Source: Sympetrum striolatum (lineage: Eukaryota > Arthropoda > Insecta > Odonata > Libellulidae). From it: a stretch of 64,000 bases of DNA. The stretch is from assembly GCA_947579665.1 (NCBI GenBank), contig OX388343.1, positions 90,872,254 through 90,936,253 on the forward strand. The letters are read 5' to 3'. The translations under genes were made by a program, and so were the position numbers. Below, in pieces: positions 23,709 to 35,142 of the stretch. Within the stretch, counting starts at the first letter, position 1. Each line of letters opens with the position of its first letter. The notes beneath the pieces were generated by a model. That model was given only the letters and a program-made list of their open reading frames with translations, was not told where the DNA came from and did no database searches.

Positions 23709-23737
23709 GTGTTGCGATAATTTTTTCCGCCACTGTA
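23709..23737 (-). mobile_element. Mariner/Tc1-like terminal inverted repeat, right
   Basis: Read on the minus strand from 23737: TA then CAGTGGCGGAAAAAATTATC, then GCAACAC. It is the inverted partner of 16082-16110. Either the two ends bound one large non-autonomous or composite unit, or each belongs to a separate small mariner relic. Confidence 0.5.
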
Positions 23738-23759
23738 CATATACATAAATACATTGTGA

Positions 23760-24010
23760 GTGGTTATGAAATAACAAATAATTTTCAAATAACTAAATGA
23801 TGAAATTACTAATATTTATAACATGAAATCACTAAATAATACAATAACAAAAAATACAACATGAAATCACTAAATAAATAATACAAAGGTATAAACAGGA
23901 AGTTATACAAAGTTATACAGAGGTATATACAGGATGTTATACAATATATAGAAAATCACTAGCATATGAAATATTAAATCATTAAACAATGTATAGATAT
24001 ATACAGAAAG
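23760..24010. repeat. Degenerate short tandem repeats at LINE 3' side
   Basis: Repeated ACATGAAATCACTAAAT-like and AGTTATACA-like words lie directly 3' of the minus-strand LINE. They may be the 3' UTR and tail of that element. No coding potential. Confidence 0.5.
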
Positions 24011-24028
24011 TTATACAACACTTACAAG

Positions 24029-25560
24029 TTATCCCTGTGAGAGATATTTGATGCAAAGTTTCTTGAATGATGGTAATGAGGGAGCATTTTGAATTTCAGG
24101 CGGGAGTGCATTCCAAAGTCTGAAGGTGGTCACATGAAAAGATTTATTATAAATTCCGGTATAATGTTTTGGGATTTGAAGATTGTGATTTCCCCTTGTG
24201 TAGCTATCGTGAATATTATTCATCGGGATGAATTGTGAGGAATGATATTGTGGTTTACTGTTAATTTTAATTGAGTAAAGACAGGATAAAAGGTGAAGTT
24301 TCCTTCTAGCATCAAGCTTGAGCCAGGATAATTGCGATTCGGTTATATGATCGCTTTTCCTGAGGTCGCAAATGAATCGGATGCAGGAGTTCTTCTGCAG
24401 TTTCGTCGCAAGTTCGTGGGATAAATCATGGAAGACGATATCACAGTAATCGAAATGTGGGAAAATGAGTGAGGATACGAGATTTTTTCTAAGAGAATGA
24501 GGAAGAAAAGCTTTTAGTCGCGTTAGAGAGTGTAGAGTCCTGTTTACATTTTTTCGTATTTTAGTGGTTCGATCACCCCAAGTTAGAGATTCGTTGATTA
24601 TAAGACCTAGATTCGTAACACTTTGGCAGAAAGGTATATTGTCATTGACAATCTTAAGGGGAAGTAAAGAATTTTTATTTAAGGTAGATGTGAGTTTAGG
24701 ATGACCGATTATGATAGATTGACTTTTAGATGGATTAATTACTAGTTGATTATTGATGCACCAATCGTTTATCGATGAAATGTCTATGTTCATCTGGTTT
24801 ATGGCGCAGTTGAGATGAGATGCTGGTGAATCAGTGTAGAGCTGTAAATCGTCAGCGTATATATGGTGATTACAAATGAATAGGTTAGCTGCTATATCAT
24901 TAATGTAGATAGTGAATAGTAATGGTCCAAGCGTGGATCCTTGCGGTACACCTCTGTGGTTTGTGAGCCATTCGTAGGAGGAATTATCATAAATTACCTT
25001 TTGGGTCATATTACTTAGGTAGCAGGAGAACCACTGAAGAGACAGAAGAAAAACGCATCAAACGGAGCTTACTGATTAGTATATCTTTGTCTATGGAATC
25101 AAAGGCCTTGCTGAAGTCTAGTGAGGTCAGAATAGCACTTCTCTGCGATCCATGGCACGACGAACATCATCAGTAATCTTTGTCAAGGCTGTAGCTGTGT
25201 TATGTGATCGGCGGAAGCCAGATTGGTAGAGGTCGAGAAGACGATTTGTTCTAAGGTAAGTGGTAATTAGTTCGTGGATTAGCTTTTCCAAGGCCTTGGA
25301 AATAGCTGGAAGGATACTTATTGGTCTGTATTGGGTGCATGTAGAGGAGGATGACTTTTTGGGTAAGGGGTGGACTAGAGATTTTTTCCACTGTGCTGGA
25401 AATTTGCCTTGTAGAATAGACCAGTTGTAGGTATGAGTAAGTACTGGAAGGATAAAGATTATTAATTTATGAACAATTGTAATTGGTATACCATCAGCTC
25501 ATTGGGATTTTGACTTTATACTACGGAGAGAGCGGTGAACTTGTGAATGAGTTATAGGAG
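24029..25560 (-). mobile_element. Non-LTR retrotransposon (CR1/L2-like) reverse transcriptase
   Basis: An open frame of 326 codons (25009-24029) carries reverse-transcriptase motifs: GVPQGSTLGPLL at residues 20-31, YADD near residue 51, then thumb and C-terminal regions ending with FRLWNALPPEIQ near the terminus. Upstream, in other frames, are earlier motifs: NYRPISIL-like then SKALEKL (about 25330-25280), QSGFRRSHNTATAL (about 25230-25190) and SKAFDSIDKDIL (about 25110-25070). At least one frameshift separates these from the main frame, and no endonuclease domain was found, so the copy is 5'-truncated and inactive. The clade call rests on motif style and is provisional. In cells such proteins prime reverse transcription at a nicked target. 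Confidence 0.9.
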
Positions 25561-25744
25561 AGAATTCAAAAGAGTTACGACCGTTACTGGTAGAACGAGC
25601 GCGACTGTCAAGGCTTTCAAATTTTATAAAGAAAATAAAATCTAAAGATCAACAATGAAATTATATATTCTATCTCACGAAAATGTTTGAAAAGTATCAA
25701 TCATTTATAATCAAAACAGAGTCTTTCTACCTTCTCACCAAGAA

Positions 25745-26728
25745 AAAAATCTGATGTGGCCAGCACATGACTTTCTCCATACATAAGATGTAAATATTAA
25801 TCTACGACAGTAATTTCGAACTCTATATTCCATCTAAACTTTGAATATGAGTGATTAATTTATATATTATTATCTTTTTTTCGTGAAAACTGTTTGTCGT
25901 ATCAAAACCAAACTTCATATATAGTACTGTTTTCTGTGCTGTCAGAGTTGAATAGTTTTTGGAGTAAATCGGTTGACCGAAAGTCGAGCTTTCTTCATCA
26001 AAGCTCATTTCCGGTTTTCAAAATATCTCCATAAATATGATGGATAGGTATATTGTGTACCTTATAAAAGTTTTAGATAATGTAATATACTATAACTTTT
26101 GTATTTAACATATTTTTTTATCATCGGTTGATTAGGAGTTATTCGTGAAATACTGATAAACCGGAAGTAGCTATTATGTACTTTGTGGGCGCTCTAACAT
26201 GAAAACTAATTGTTGGATCAACACCAAATTTCATATATAGTATTTTGGTTGGTGTGTTTAGAGTTGATTAGTTTTTGGAGCAAATCAGTACAACGGAAGT
26301 CGAGCTTCATTCTTCAAAGCTCATTTCCGGTTTTCAAAATATCTCAATAAATATGATATTTAGGTATATACTATTATTTATAATAGTTTTAGAAAAAAAA
26401 ATTTGCTATAACTTTTGTTTGAAATATATTTTTGTAAAACTGATTTTTTAGGAGATATTCATGAAATACTGATAAACCGGAAGTTGCCGATTTTGTACTT
26501 CATGAGCGCTCTGGGCGCTGTGGGCGAATAGCCATTTCATCGTTTTTCAACGAGCATGTCCCGAAAAACATTATTTATAATGTTTGTGACGTAAAAGATA
26601 ATATGATATAAATTAATCACTCATCTTCAAAGTTTAGATGGAATACAGAGTTCGAAAATACTTTCGTAGATAAATATTTACATCTTATATATATGGAGAA
26701 AGTCATGTGCTGGCCACATCAGATTTTT
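25745..26728. mobile_element. Foldback element with long terminal inverted repeats
   Basis: The left end starts with AAAAATCTGATGTGGCCAGC and the right end is its inverted complement. Similarity runs inward for roughly 130 bp at about 90 percent by eye, through the block containing GTGATTAATTTATAT. Between the arms lie two 316-bp direct repeats (anchor AAGCTCATTTCCGG at 26001 and 26317), the same monomers as in 3537-4556 but inverted. No transposase frame is present, so it is non-autonomous. The superfamily is unknown. Confidence 0.8.
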
Positions 26729-27030
26729 CGATATTATCTTGACAAAATGATGATAATAAAGACAGAATAAAGGAATAAAATTAAAATTCCGCTAAAATTA
26801 TCCCTTTTTTATCAATTTTCGATATTATTTCGACAAAATAAGAATAATAAAGGAAAAATAGAGGATAAAACTTCAAATTTCGCTAAAATTATCCCTTTTC
26901 TTTGCTATTTTAAATATTATCTCCACAAATTGACAATAATAAAGGCTAATTATGGAAAAAATTTCATTTTGCTAATTTTATCCGTTTCCGTTGCTTTTTA
27001 CGATATTATTTAGTCAAAAGTACGGTTTGT
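26723..27030. repeat. 90-bp satellite array, locus 2
   Basis: Four diverged units have the CGATATTAT-like core at 26729, 26820, 26912 and 27001 (period 89-92 bp). The family is the same as 13840-14360. The foldback element ends exactly at the poly-T before the first core. Confidence 0.75.
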
Positions 27031-27079
27031 CTACAAGGATTTCTCAAATTTTAGCTATGGTACAGCAGAAAACTGACAA

Positions 27080-27166
27080 GGATATTTCGTTCGTTCTTTC
27101 GGTTGTTCGTGCGTTCCTTCGTTCAATTGTTCATTCATTCATTCGTTCGTTCGTTCGAAAAACAGA
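27080..27166. repeat. GTTC-type tetranucleotide repeat
   Basis: An impure run of GTTC/CGTT/CATT words, including CATTCATTCATTCGTTCGTT near 27135-27160. It resembles, on the opposite strand, the GAAC-rich runs after the hairpins at 2030, 7198 and 13520. Confidence 0.7.
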
Positions 27167-27294
27167 AATTGTTGTTTGGAATATGAAACAAACTTGCCTA
27201 GGTCTTTATATTGTGTCCAAATTATACTAGGTTTTTTCTAATTTAGAAAATAACTATATAGGTATGTATATATATGCAGAAACTTAAGACTCAC

Positions 27295-27348
27295 CTTCGC
27301 GAGATTTCCAAGTAGTGACTTTGCCTCATTGTCTTCATATTTTGCCAT
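27295..27348 (-). CDS. Possible first coding exon (18 codons), beta copy
   Basis: This is the beta counterpart of 16277-16330, with ATG at 27348, an 18-codon frame and the AAG/GTGAGT donor kept. No continuation exon was found. Confidence 0.2.
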
Positions 27349-28748
27349 TTATTATTCAAAGTTAGTCGTGATAAAAAAGGTTGTGTAGAATGTTAATATA
27401 ATACACTGGGAGATAGTTACAAACAAGATTGTTTGATAGCGGAATATCAGACGTTAAAATGAACATTTTGAGGTATTATTTCGCGAATTAAAGGTCTACA
27501 TACTAGAATTGTGATGGAATTGAATTCTTGCAAAGAGAATTCAACACTTAAAAATTCGAATTCAGAAACCACTAAGATGCGTCCTATTCTTACCTTTTTG
27601 TTTTCTCTCGAGCAGTGTAGTTTTCCACTGCTTAAGGTATTAAAAATATCTCCTCGATGAATCCAATCTAATCCATGTGTTGAAGGAGTTCAACTTTTCC
27701 AAGAGCTTTTCAGCAATTAACGTTTTGACAGGAATTTTCATCACTATTATTAGCTTTTAAATAGTGGAATCGGTAATCAACAATTTTCAGCTCTATCTGG
27801 CTATATGTAATAGGGAGTAATATTTGTGTAATAACAAATGGTGTTTCTCATGAGACATCAATGCACTTTAACCATACTGACTGAAAAAAATATAATAAAT
27901 TGCAACGGTATCACATCTCAATTGATGTTACAGGATTCATTAAACCACTCATACGATTTTCCTCTTCAGTGAGTGTATTACTCTACAACAGTTAATTTCA
28001 ATCTAATTTATCCAGAGCAGTAATATAATTGATTAATGAGCTAGAATGCAATCGATAGTCGGTTCCATTATATACCAGCAGCTGGAATCTTAATTGCTAA
28101 TAAAAACTGATGATTCGAATGTCCGATAATAAATCATTAGATATCCTGTACTCGCCTCCCAGTGTAAACATAATCACACACTTTCGACGAAATTCATGTA
28201 ACCTACAGATTTTACACTGTAGAACGGATCATATTTAAGAAAATACTTTTTGCAGTATGATCTTAACTTGCGTAAAGTTTCCAAGAGGCCGGTATTCACT
28301 TCTCTACTTTCTCCGTTGCGATGAATAAAATTTTCCGCTTCCAATATGTTCCAACTTGATTCCCCTATGCTTAAATACTTTTAAAGGCAACTTTGATCCA
28401 TATAATATACGCCATACTCAGCTATTGTTCGCTGATTTTATTAAAATTTGTGTGCACTTTACGGACTCTTCCGAAACACTCCCAGCCCCTCTCCCTCCAT
28501 GAAGATCGTAGTTTTAATGTCGTTTACTACGTTGTTTTGCGGTTTAGATGCGAATAGATTAGAGAATAGAGCGAATATACGCAGACAAAGTTATTCTTTA
28601 ATTTAGCAGTAGAAATAGTTACTAATGCCCACTTAAATAGGCAAAAGGCTTGAGCTTAGCCCCAAAACATACAAAAATTGCAAAGGTGAAAAAGAAAAAT
28701 TAATTTAAAAAAAGATAAAGGTTATCCGATAAAGGAAACCATGTTTTA

Positions 28749-29980
28749 ATGTGCGAACTGAGGGATCTAAAAATAATAATAGTAAATTGCAAGAGCTTAC
28801 GTAATAAACAGGTGGAATTCTCTCACATTACGATGAGAAATTGCGCGGATATCATACAAGGAAGAAATTTGCTTAAGCGAAGATATTACTCAAAGCGAGA
28901 TATTTCCCCCGATTATATGATATACCGAAAATATGACTATGTAGATCTAGCTTTAGAGTTTTTATAGCAGTATGGACTCATTTAATTATTAAGCGCGATG
29001 AATTCGTAGAAAATAACAGGAGCGAAATCATTTGGTGCTCGATTCAAAGACAAAACGGAATTAAGATTAATGTTTGTGCTTTGTGTCGTCCTCCGGATGA
29101 AAAAAAAAGTTGTACTGCTAATTTTATCCGAGGCCTTACAGAAAAATAGCGAGAAAATAAAAGATCCAATCATCGCCGTAGGAAGAGATTTTTACCTAAT
29201 CAATATTCATTGGGTTAATCTAAAATTCTCCAGCACTAGCAGTGGGAAAAAAATTCACGAAATACATCTTACTTTTTCGTTGCATGCTTTAAATCAGGTA
29301 AATATGACGAAAACTCGAACGAATCGTGCGAGGCAAGGTATCAATTTAGATTTACTAGCCACTTCCCACCCACAAATAATAACTAGCCTCGCTGTAGTTG
29401 ACAGTACAGTCAGACCATGATGTCATAATGGCAGGGATGGAAGTAGTCGCGGTTAGATCTCTCAAGCCGGTGAGTCAAGTGTATGTAATTCGCAAAGCAA
29501 CTATTTCTGAGTTTAAGGTTTTATTTGAACGAAGGCTTGGATAATATTTTACGCTTTTCGGGTGAAAATACAGTAAATGATAGTTGGGTAGAGTTTCTAC
29601 GGATAATCAAAGTAGATTTAGTTAAATATGTTCCGTCTAAACAGTAGGTGAGACGAGGAAGGAGTTTGAATCGTTGCATAGGAGTCATTCACTCGCGATT
29701 GAGAAAACTTATACCGTGCGGTGAGATCCATGAGCTTGGTGATCAAAACTATAGAGAAGTGCAAAAGCTATTTGAGGAAATATCACGAAAAGAATACCAG
29801 GAATATAGATCTCGAACCCTGTTAAAATCACTAGTTGGCGATTAGAAAGAATTTTGGTCATAAGTGCGTGAGACTCGTGGTGGTCAGTTTTCTATGCCTA
29901 GCTTTATAAGCGAAGAGGGAATTACCCTAAATAAATCGGCAGAAATAGCTAACTTACTTAACCCGTACTTCTAGAAATGT
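28749..29980 (+). mobile_element. CR1-like retrotransposon relic (beta, first copy, truncated)
   Basis: It contains the endonuclease and linker parts of the element seen at 17740. NCKSLRNK, a decayed FYLINIHW region, INLDLLATS and KEYQEYRSRTLLKSL are recognisable in broken frames. It is cut at 29980 by the A/C junction, so no reverse-transcriptase part remains. Stops and frameshifts make it inactive. Confidence 0.75.
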
Positions 29981-30720
29981 AACAACAAAAATATTTTCCA
30001 AAAAAGCTGTAAAAAGAAGATTATAAAAAATATACTTTCCATAAGAATACTTTTATGTTATTCCAATGTTCAGAACCGTTTTCAGATTGACAATCAGATC
30101 AACCATACTTGAGCTAGAGGGACCACAAATTTGACCCTAGCGGTGCTGCCATCTAGCGAAAATAAATCGTAACTTTTTAAGGGATGATTCGCCTTAAGAT
30201 GCGGGTGTATTTTTCTTTCGCGACAGTCAAGTGCGGGAGGCAAGTTAGAGAAACGGTCCCTTCTCCTGGTGGGTCAGACTAATTGCAGCAGGCAGAAAAC
30301 CCCCATAATCCGGGTAGACCTTTTTCCGATGCCCGCGGTCAGCGGTTATTGTTCAAGACTTTTGGTTGTTCCTCTAACGTGGAAGCAATTGCCAATAATT
30401 TAATTTTCTTATTTTTTTTCTTGCTGTTAGCTGATTAATTTGATACCAAACAGTTAGTAGATACATTGATTTTTAACGAGTGAGGAAAATATGAAATTAC
30501 GAGTGCACTACAAATCTTGGAATTACGCAGAGGCTGGAAAACCCCGGGGAAGGGTTTTCTCCCTATGCCTTATTATGCCTATACAATAACACTCAAAAAC
30601 TATAATATATTTTTTTTATTTTTGCTGTGCTCCTCTATATAAAAATAAAGAAAAGTTTACATATTTATTTTATAAATAGACTTTATTTGTAAGGCCTTTA
30701 ATATTTTCTATATTGTCCCA

Positions 30721-30837
30721 CTGCCGAATCGGCCGGTTCCAAATCGGCCAGCGCCGAAACCATCCTGGCACCAAAACGGCCATGCCGAAAGGTCCCATTT
30801 CCCCAGGGGACCGTAGCGCCCACTTTGGGAGTCATTG
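30721..30837. repeat. 15-bp minisatellite next to an orphan hAT-like end
   Basis: About five units of 14-17 bp with the theme GCCGAAACGGCCA fill 30721-30796. They are followed by GTAGCGCCCACTTTGGGAGT and CATTG ending at 30837. That end closely resembles the right terminus of the hAT element at 41462 and is also followed by ATTTAGAT. No matching left end was found, so it looks like a solo or truncated hAT end. Copy at 43644-43760. Confidence 0.55.
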
Positions 30838-31363
30838 ATTTAGATTGTGCTTTTTCAACACAGTAATTTTTTTACATAAATTGTGAATAAAACAAATCAT
30901 GAGTAGCAGCAATTCCATGAAAATATACAAAGAATTAGTCAAAATATACAGATTTCAAAATGGATTCAAGCCATGCATGAAAACAAGCATCGATGCACTG
31001 AATTTCAAAGTAATTAGTGAAGTTCCAGCATTGAATCAGCTTGCCGATTGATGACATGCCAATACCAGAGGTGCACTGTATTACAAAATTCTATATCCAT
31101 TTACATTTTACAATAAAATCAATAATCGTATGTTAGAAAAAGCTGTTATTATTCACAATCAGGTAGAAAAAAAAACCTCAATTTAAAATCTTAAGACACA
31201 GATTAACAGGATTCAAAGTTCCCAAAGCATAAAAGGAATTAATTAGAAATCATATAACCAATTAGCTCATAATAATAATAAATAGTCTTTATCGTTGGGT
31301 ATCTTTTAGTTGATGATAACCATTACTAAAATAAACCTCATTTATAACATACACTCATATCCA

Positions 31364-31436
31364 TGCCATAACCAGGATTTGAACCCAGGACCTCAGTGTT
31401 GTAAGATTAGCGTGCTAAAAAGTACACCATAGAGGC
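31364..31436 (-). tRNA. tRNA-like sequence, probably pseudogene or SINE head (copy 1)
   Basis: On the minus strand 73 nucleotides have tRNA layout and length. There is a perfect B box (GGTTCAAATCC), a five-pair T arm counting wobble, and a region matching the D-loop part of Val tRNAs (TTAGCACG) at the correct distance. A TAC would fall at the anticodon position (valine). The acceptor stem has only four pairs and the anticodon stem does not form, so it is unlikely to be functional. Confidence 0.5.
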
Positions 31437-34400
31437 CTGCAGATTAAATGAGGCAAATCATTAAAATATATATATGAACATCTTAGTGAAAGGTATGAAA
31501 AAGTACAACACCACATTGTATTGTGAAATTAAACAAAAAATTCAAAAGAACAGTTGAACAACTTAATTTTCAAAAGACTAAATGAGTAGCACTTGCTTAT
31601 GCTCTGTTAAATAATCAAGTCTCCCAAATAAATAAGTCTTGTACTGAAAAATCATTTGCAAAAGCAATATCAATATCTTAAAAGATTACACAAATACACT
31701 CGAAGTAAATGCAAGTCACTAAAATAGAATTGATTCAATTAAAAAATATTATAAGAGTAAAATGCATTATACAGAAGGGATGGATTAGCTAACAGAAACT
31801 GTAAAGGAATCTGAAAACACCTAGCATTATATTGGGGGTAGCCCCAATCTAATAAAACATTTTCATAATCAGAAATTAAACAAAATAGATAAATATTTAT
31901 ATATTTCGCTATATTATAATTTACAACACAATATCTAAAATGAGCTATGAGAATGCAGAGATGAAGAGAACAATATCGTATAAAAACCATTTTTTTAAAT
32001 TGGGTGTTTAAAAATAATGTGACATGCCTCTTGCACATTAGTATTTGTAATAAGATATTTTCTACTTTAAGACATCACTTCACTAGTTTAATGGAATAGA
32101 ACTAAACATAAATGTAAAATACATATATATGAGCATGATGAATACATATAGTTAACTCTTATTTAAGATATTCTTAAAAGAAAAACTATTCAAAAAGAAG
32201 AACAGCTAATGTTATAGGTATAGAAAGGTGATGTAACAAACTTATAAAGAGCAAGAATGGCTACCGGATGGCTGTCAAATAACATAAGTAGCAGCACAAT
32301 ATTTTCATTTACTGATATATATTCCAGGTATAAACAATCATTTGTATAAATCTATAAATACTTAAAGACAAAAATATAGAGTAAATCATAAATGCAGGCA
32401 TAATTATGGGTAATGCAATGAAATATGGTAACTATGTCTCCTTACAAATTGGTGAGATGAGTCACATGGACAGATGGGATTGAACAACAGAACCAAAGAA
32501 GAGGCGCAAAAATAGAACAAGAAATATAGTGGGCAAAACTAATGGACTTGCATTTACCCAAAATTGTAAATTCAGGATAACAGATTCACCCGAAATACAG
32601 TAATATAATATGTTGAGCATGAACTCTTGAGCATAATAAAGAGGACAAAGCAAATGGACTTGCATTTACCCAAACATGTAAATGCAGGATAACAGATTCA
32701 ACCAAAATACACCACATTAATATATACCACATGAACTCTTGAGCTGAACTATTTGAAAGGAAGCAAAGAAAATTATCAACAAGATAAATGAATAAAGGAA
32801 AAATAAAAGGAAACATTGAATTATAAAACGAAAGCAAATTGCACTGAAACAAGAAGATTGCAAGAATACTACAAAGCATAGAATCAAGCATAATAATATC
32901 TGATGATGAAAATGAAAATTATAAATGCAAATTGACAGCAAATTTGATTATAAAATATCAAAAATTCAGAAACATAATCCGAATATTCATTCTTACCCTA
33001 AGGAAAAATTACATTACAGAGAGAGAGGTACACTAGACACAATTTCACAGCCCTTCATAGTTAAAAAAAATAAAATGCTAATGTAATATGCTACTAAAAA
33101 TATAATGATTTAAGAAGACCTATCAAATTAACTTTGCAGTTACGATAGTAAAATACAATTCAGGAGTTGACTAAAATAAACTAAAATCAACCCTGAAAAA
33201 CAAACTATAGTTAGCTGAGATACTGATAATATCACGAACAGGAATATAATTTGGCAGATGCAGATAGAAAAATATGATATAATAATAATATATTATAATA
33301 ATACCAACAACGTAATGATTAAACAAATGTTTGAAAGTTGTTAATGAAAAAAAACAATGCCATTTATACATCAAAATACCAAAATAATTGTTATGTTGTA
33401 TTAAAAAAACCATAAAGCAACAGTTTTTAAAACCACAAGTAAACAGTAAGGTATTATGACTTAGAAAGTCAAAAATTAAAATAGAATAGTAAATGCTAAA
33501 AAGAAAGGTTGGTTAACACAAATAAACAAGAAACAATTAAAAAATAGAAACATACGAAACATACCCGTGAAAAAAATATTGCAGCTCTACCATATATATT
33601 ATGATAGTATATTGTTTATCCATAATGAAAATGGATGGAATCACTAATATCTAGATTCTAATATCATACCAGTATCAACAACATATTTATATATTTACTG
33701 TTATGTTTTTCATGCATAAATTATCATAAGGAAATGTCCATAAAAACTTCAAGAATAAAATGTAGAGTAAATAATAAAATAAGGCATAAATGTGACATAG
33801 AGCTTTAACATAAACGGAGAATGAAAAGGGTAAATTAAATGTATCATGAAAAATGAACATTTTGAGGTATTATTTCGCGAATTAAAGGTCTACATACTAG
33901 AATTGTGATGGAATTGAATTCTTGCAAAGAGAATTCAACACTTAAAAATTCGAATTCAGAAACCACTAAGATGCGTCCTATTCTTACCTTTTTGTTTTCT
34001 CTCGAGCAGTGTAGTTTTCCACTGCTTAAGGTATTAAAAATATCTCCTCGATGAATCCAATCTAATCCATGTGTTGAAGGAGTTCAACTTTTCCAAGAGC
34101 TTTTCAGCAATTAACGTTTTGACAGGAATTTTCATCACTATTATTAGCTTTTAAATAGTGGAATCGGTAATCAACAATTTTCAGCTCTATCTGGCTATAT
34201 GTAATAGGGAGTAATATTTGTGTAATAACAAATGGTGTTTCTCATGAGACATCAATGCACTTTAACCATACTGACTGAAAAAAATATAATAAATTGCAAC
34301 GGTATCACATCTCAATTGATGTTACAGGATTCATTAAACCACTCATACGATTTTCCTCTTCAGTGAGTGTATTACTCTACAACAGTTAATTTCAATCTAA

Positions 34401-35142
34401 TTTATCCAGAGCAGTAATATAATTGATTAATGAGCTAGAATGCAATCGATAGTCGGTTCCATTATATACCAGCAGCTGGAATCTTAATTGCTAATAAAAA
34501 CTGATGATTCGAATGTCCGATAATAAATCATTAGATATCCTGTACTCGCCTCCCAGTGTAAACATAATCACACACTTTCGACGAAATTCATGTAACCTAC
34601 AGATTTTACACTGTAGAACGGATCATATTTAAGAAAATACTTTTTGCAGTATGATCTTAACTTGCGTAAAGTTTCCAAGAGGCCGGTATTCACTTCTCTA
34701 CTTTCTCCGTTGCGATGAATAAAATTTTCCGCTTCCAATATGTTCCAACTTGATTCCCCTATGCTTAAATACTTTTAAAGGCAACTTTGATCCATATAAT
34801 ATACGCCATACTCAGCTATTGTTCGCTGATTTTATTAAAATTTGTGTGCACTTTACGGACTCTTCCGAAACACTCCCAGCCCCTCTCCCTCCATGAAGAT
34901 CGTAGTTTTAATGTCGTTTACTACGTTGTTTTGCGGTTTAGATGCGAATAGATTAGAGAATAGAGCGAATATACGCAGACAAAGTTATTCTTTAATTTAG
35001 CAGTAGAAATAGTTACTAATGCCCACTTAAATAGGCAAAAGGCTTGAGCTTAGCCCCAAAACATACAAAAATTGCAAAGGTGAAAAAGAAAAATTAATTT
35101 AAAAAAAGATAAAGGTTATCCGATAAAGGAAACCATGTTTTA

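Larger units (their letters stand above)
27456..33851. repeat. Tandem duplication, first copy (modules A + C)
   Basis: Module A (27456-29980) recurs at 33850-36374 (offset 6394). Module C (29980-33851) recurs at 42903-46774 (offset 12923). No mismatch was noticed in either pair. The junctions show only one to four bases of microhomology: a T at 29980 and an A run at 33849-33852. Relative to the second copy, this copy lacks the 6.5-kb module B. This fits a recent tandem duplication with internal deletion, or two haplotypes joined by an assembler. Confidence 0.9.
29980..33851. repeat. Module C, first copy
   Basis: About 3.87 kb identical by eye to 42903-46774. The first 800 bp are mixed-composition DNA of unknown origin, including a GC-richer patch at 30180-30370. 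Then come a 15-bp minisatellite, an orphan hAT end and a tRNA-like sequence. From about 32100 it is A-skewed DNA of the family that fills 46.8-58 kb. It includes a 111-bp direct repeat (AATGGACTTGCATTTACCC at 32541 and 32652). Minus-strand hydrophobic frames here reflect base skew, not membrane proteins. Confidence 0.85.

Noticed and set aside
32462..33413. Several minus-strand frames encoding hydrophobic, Phe/Leu/Tyr-rich peptides that look like membrane proteins (also 45385-46336, 48234-49755, 50910-51194)
   Set aside because: They are produced by the A-skewed plus strand. They overlap in different frames, have no family resemblance and track repeat copies rather than codon conservation.
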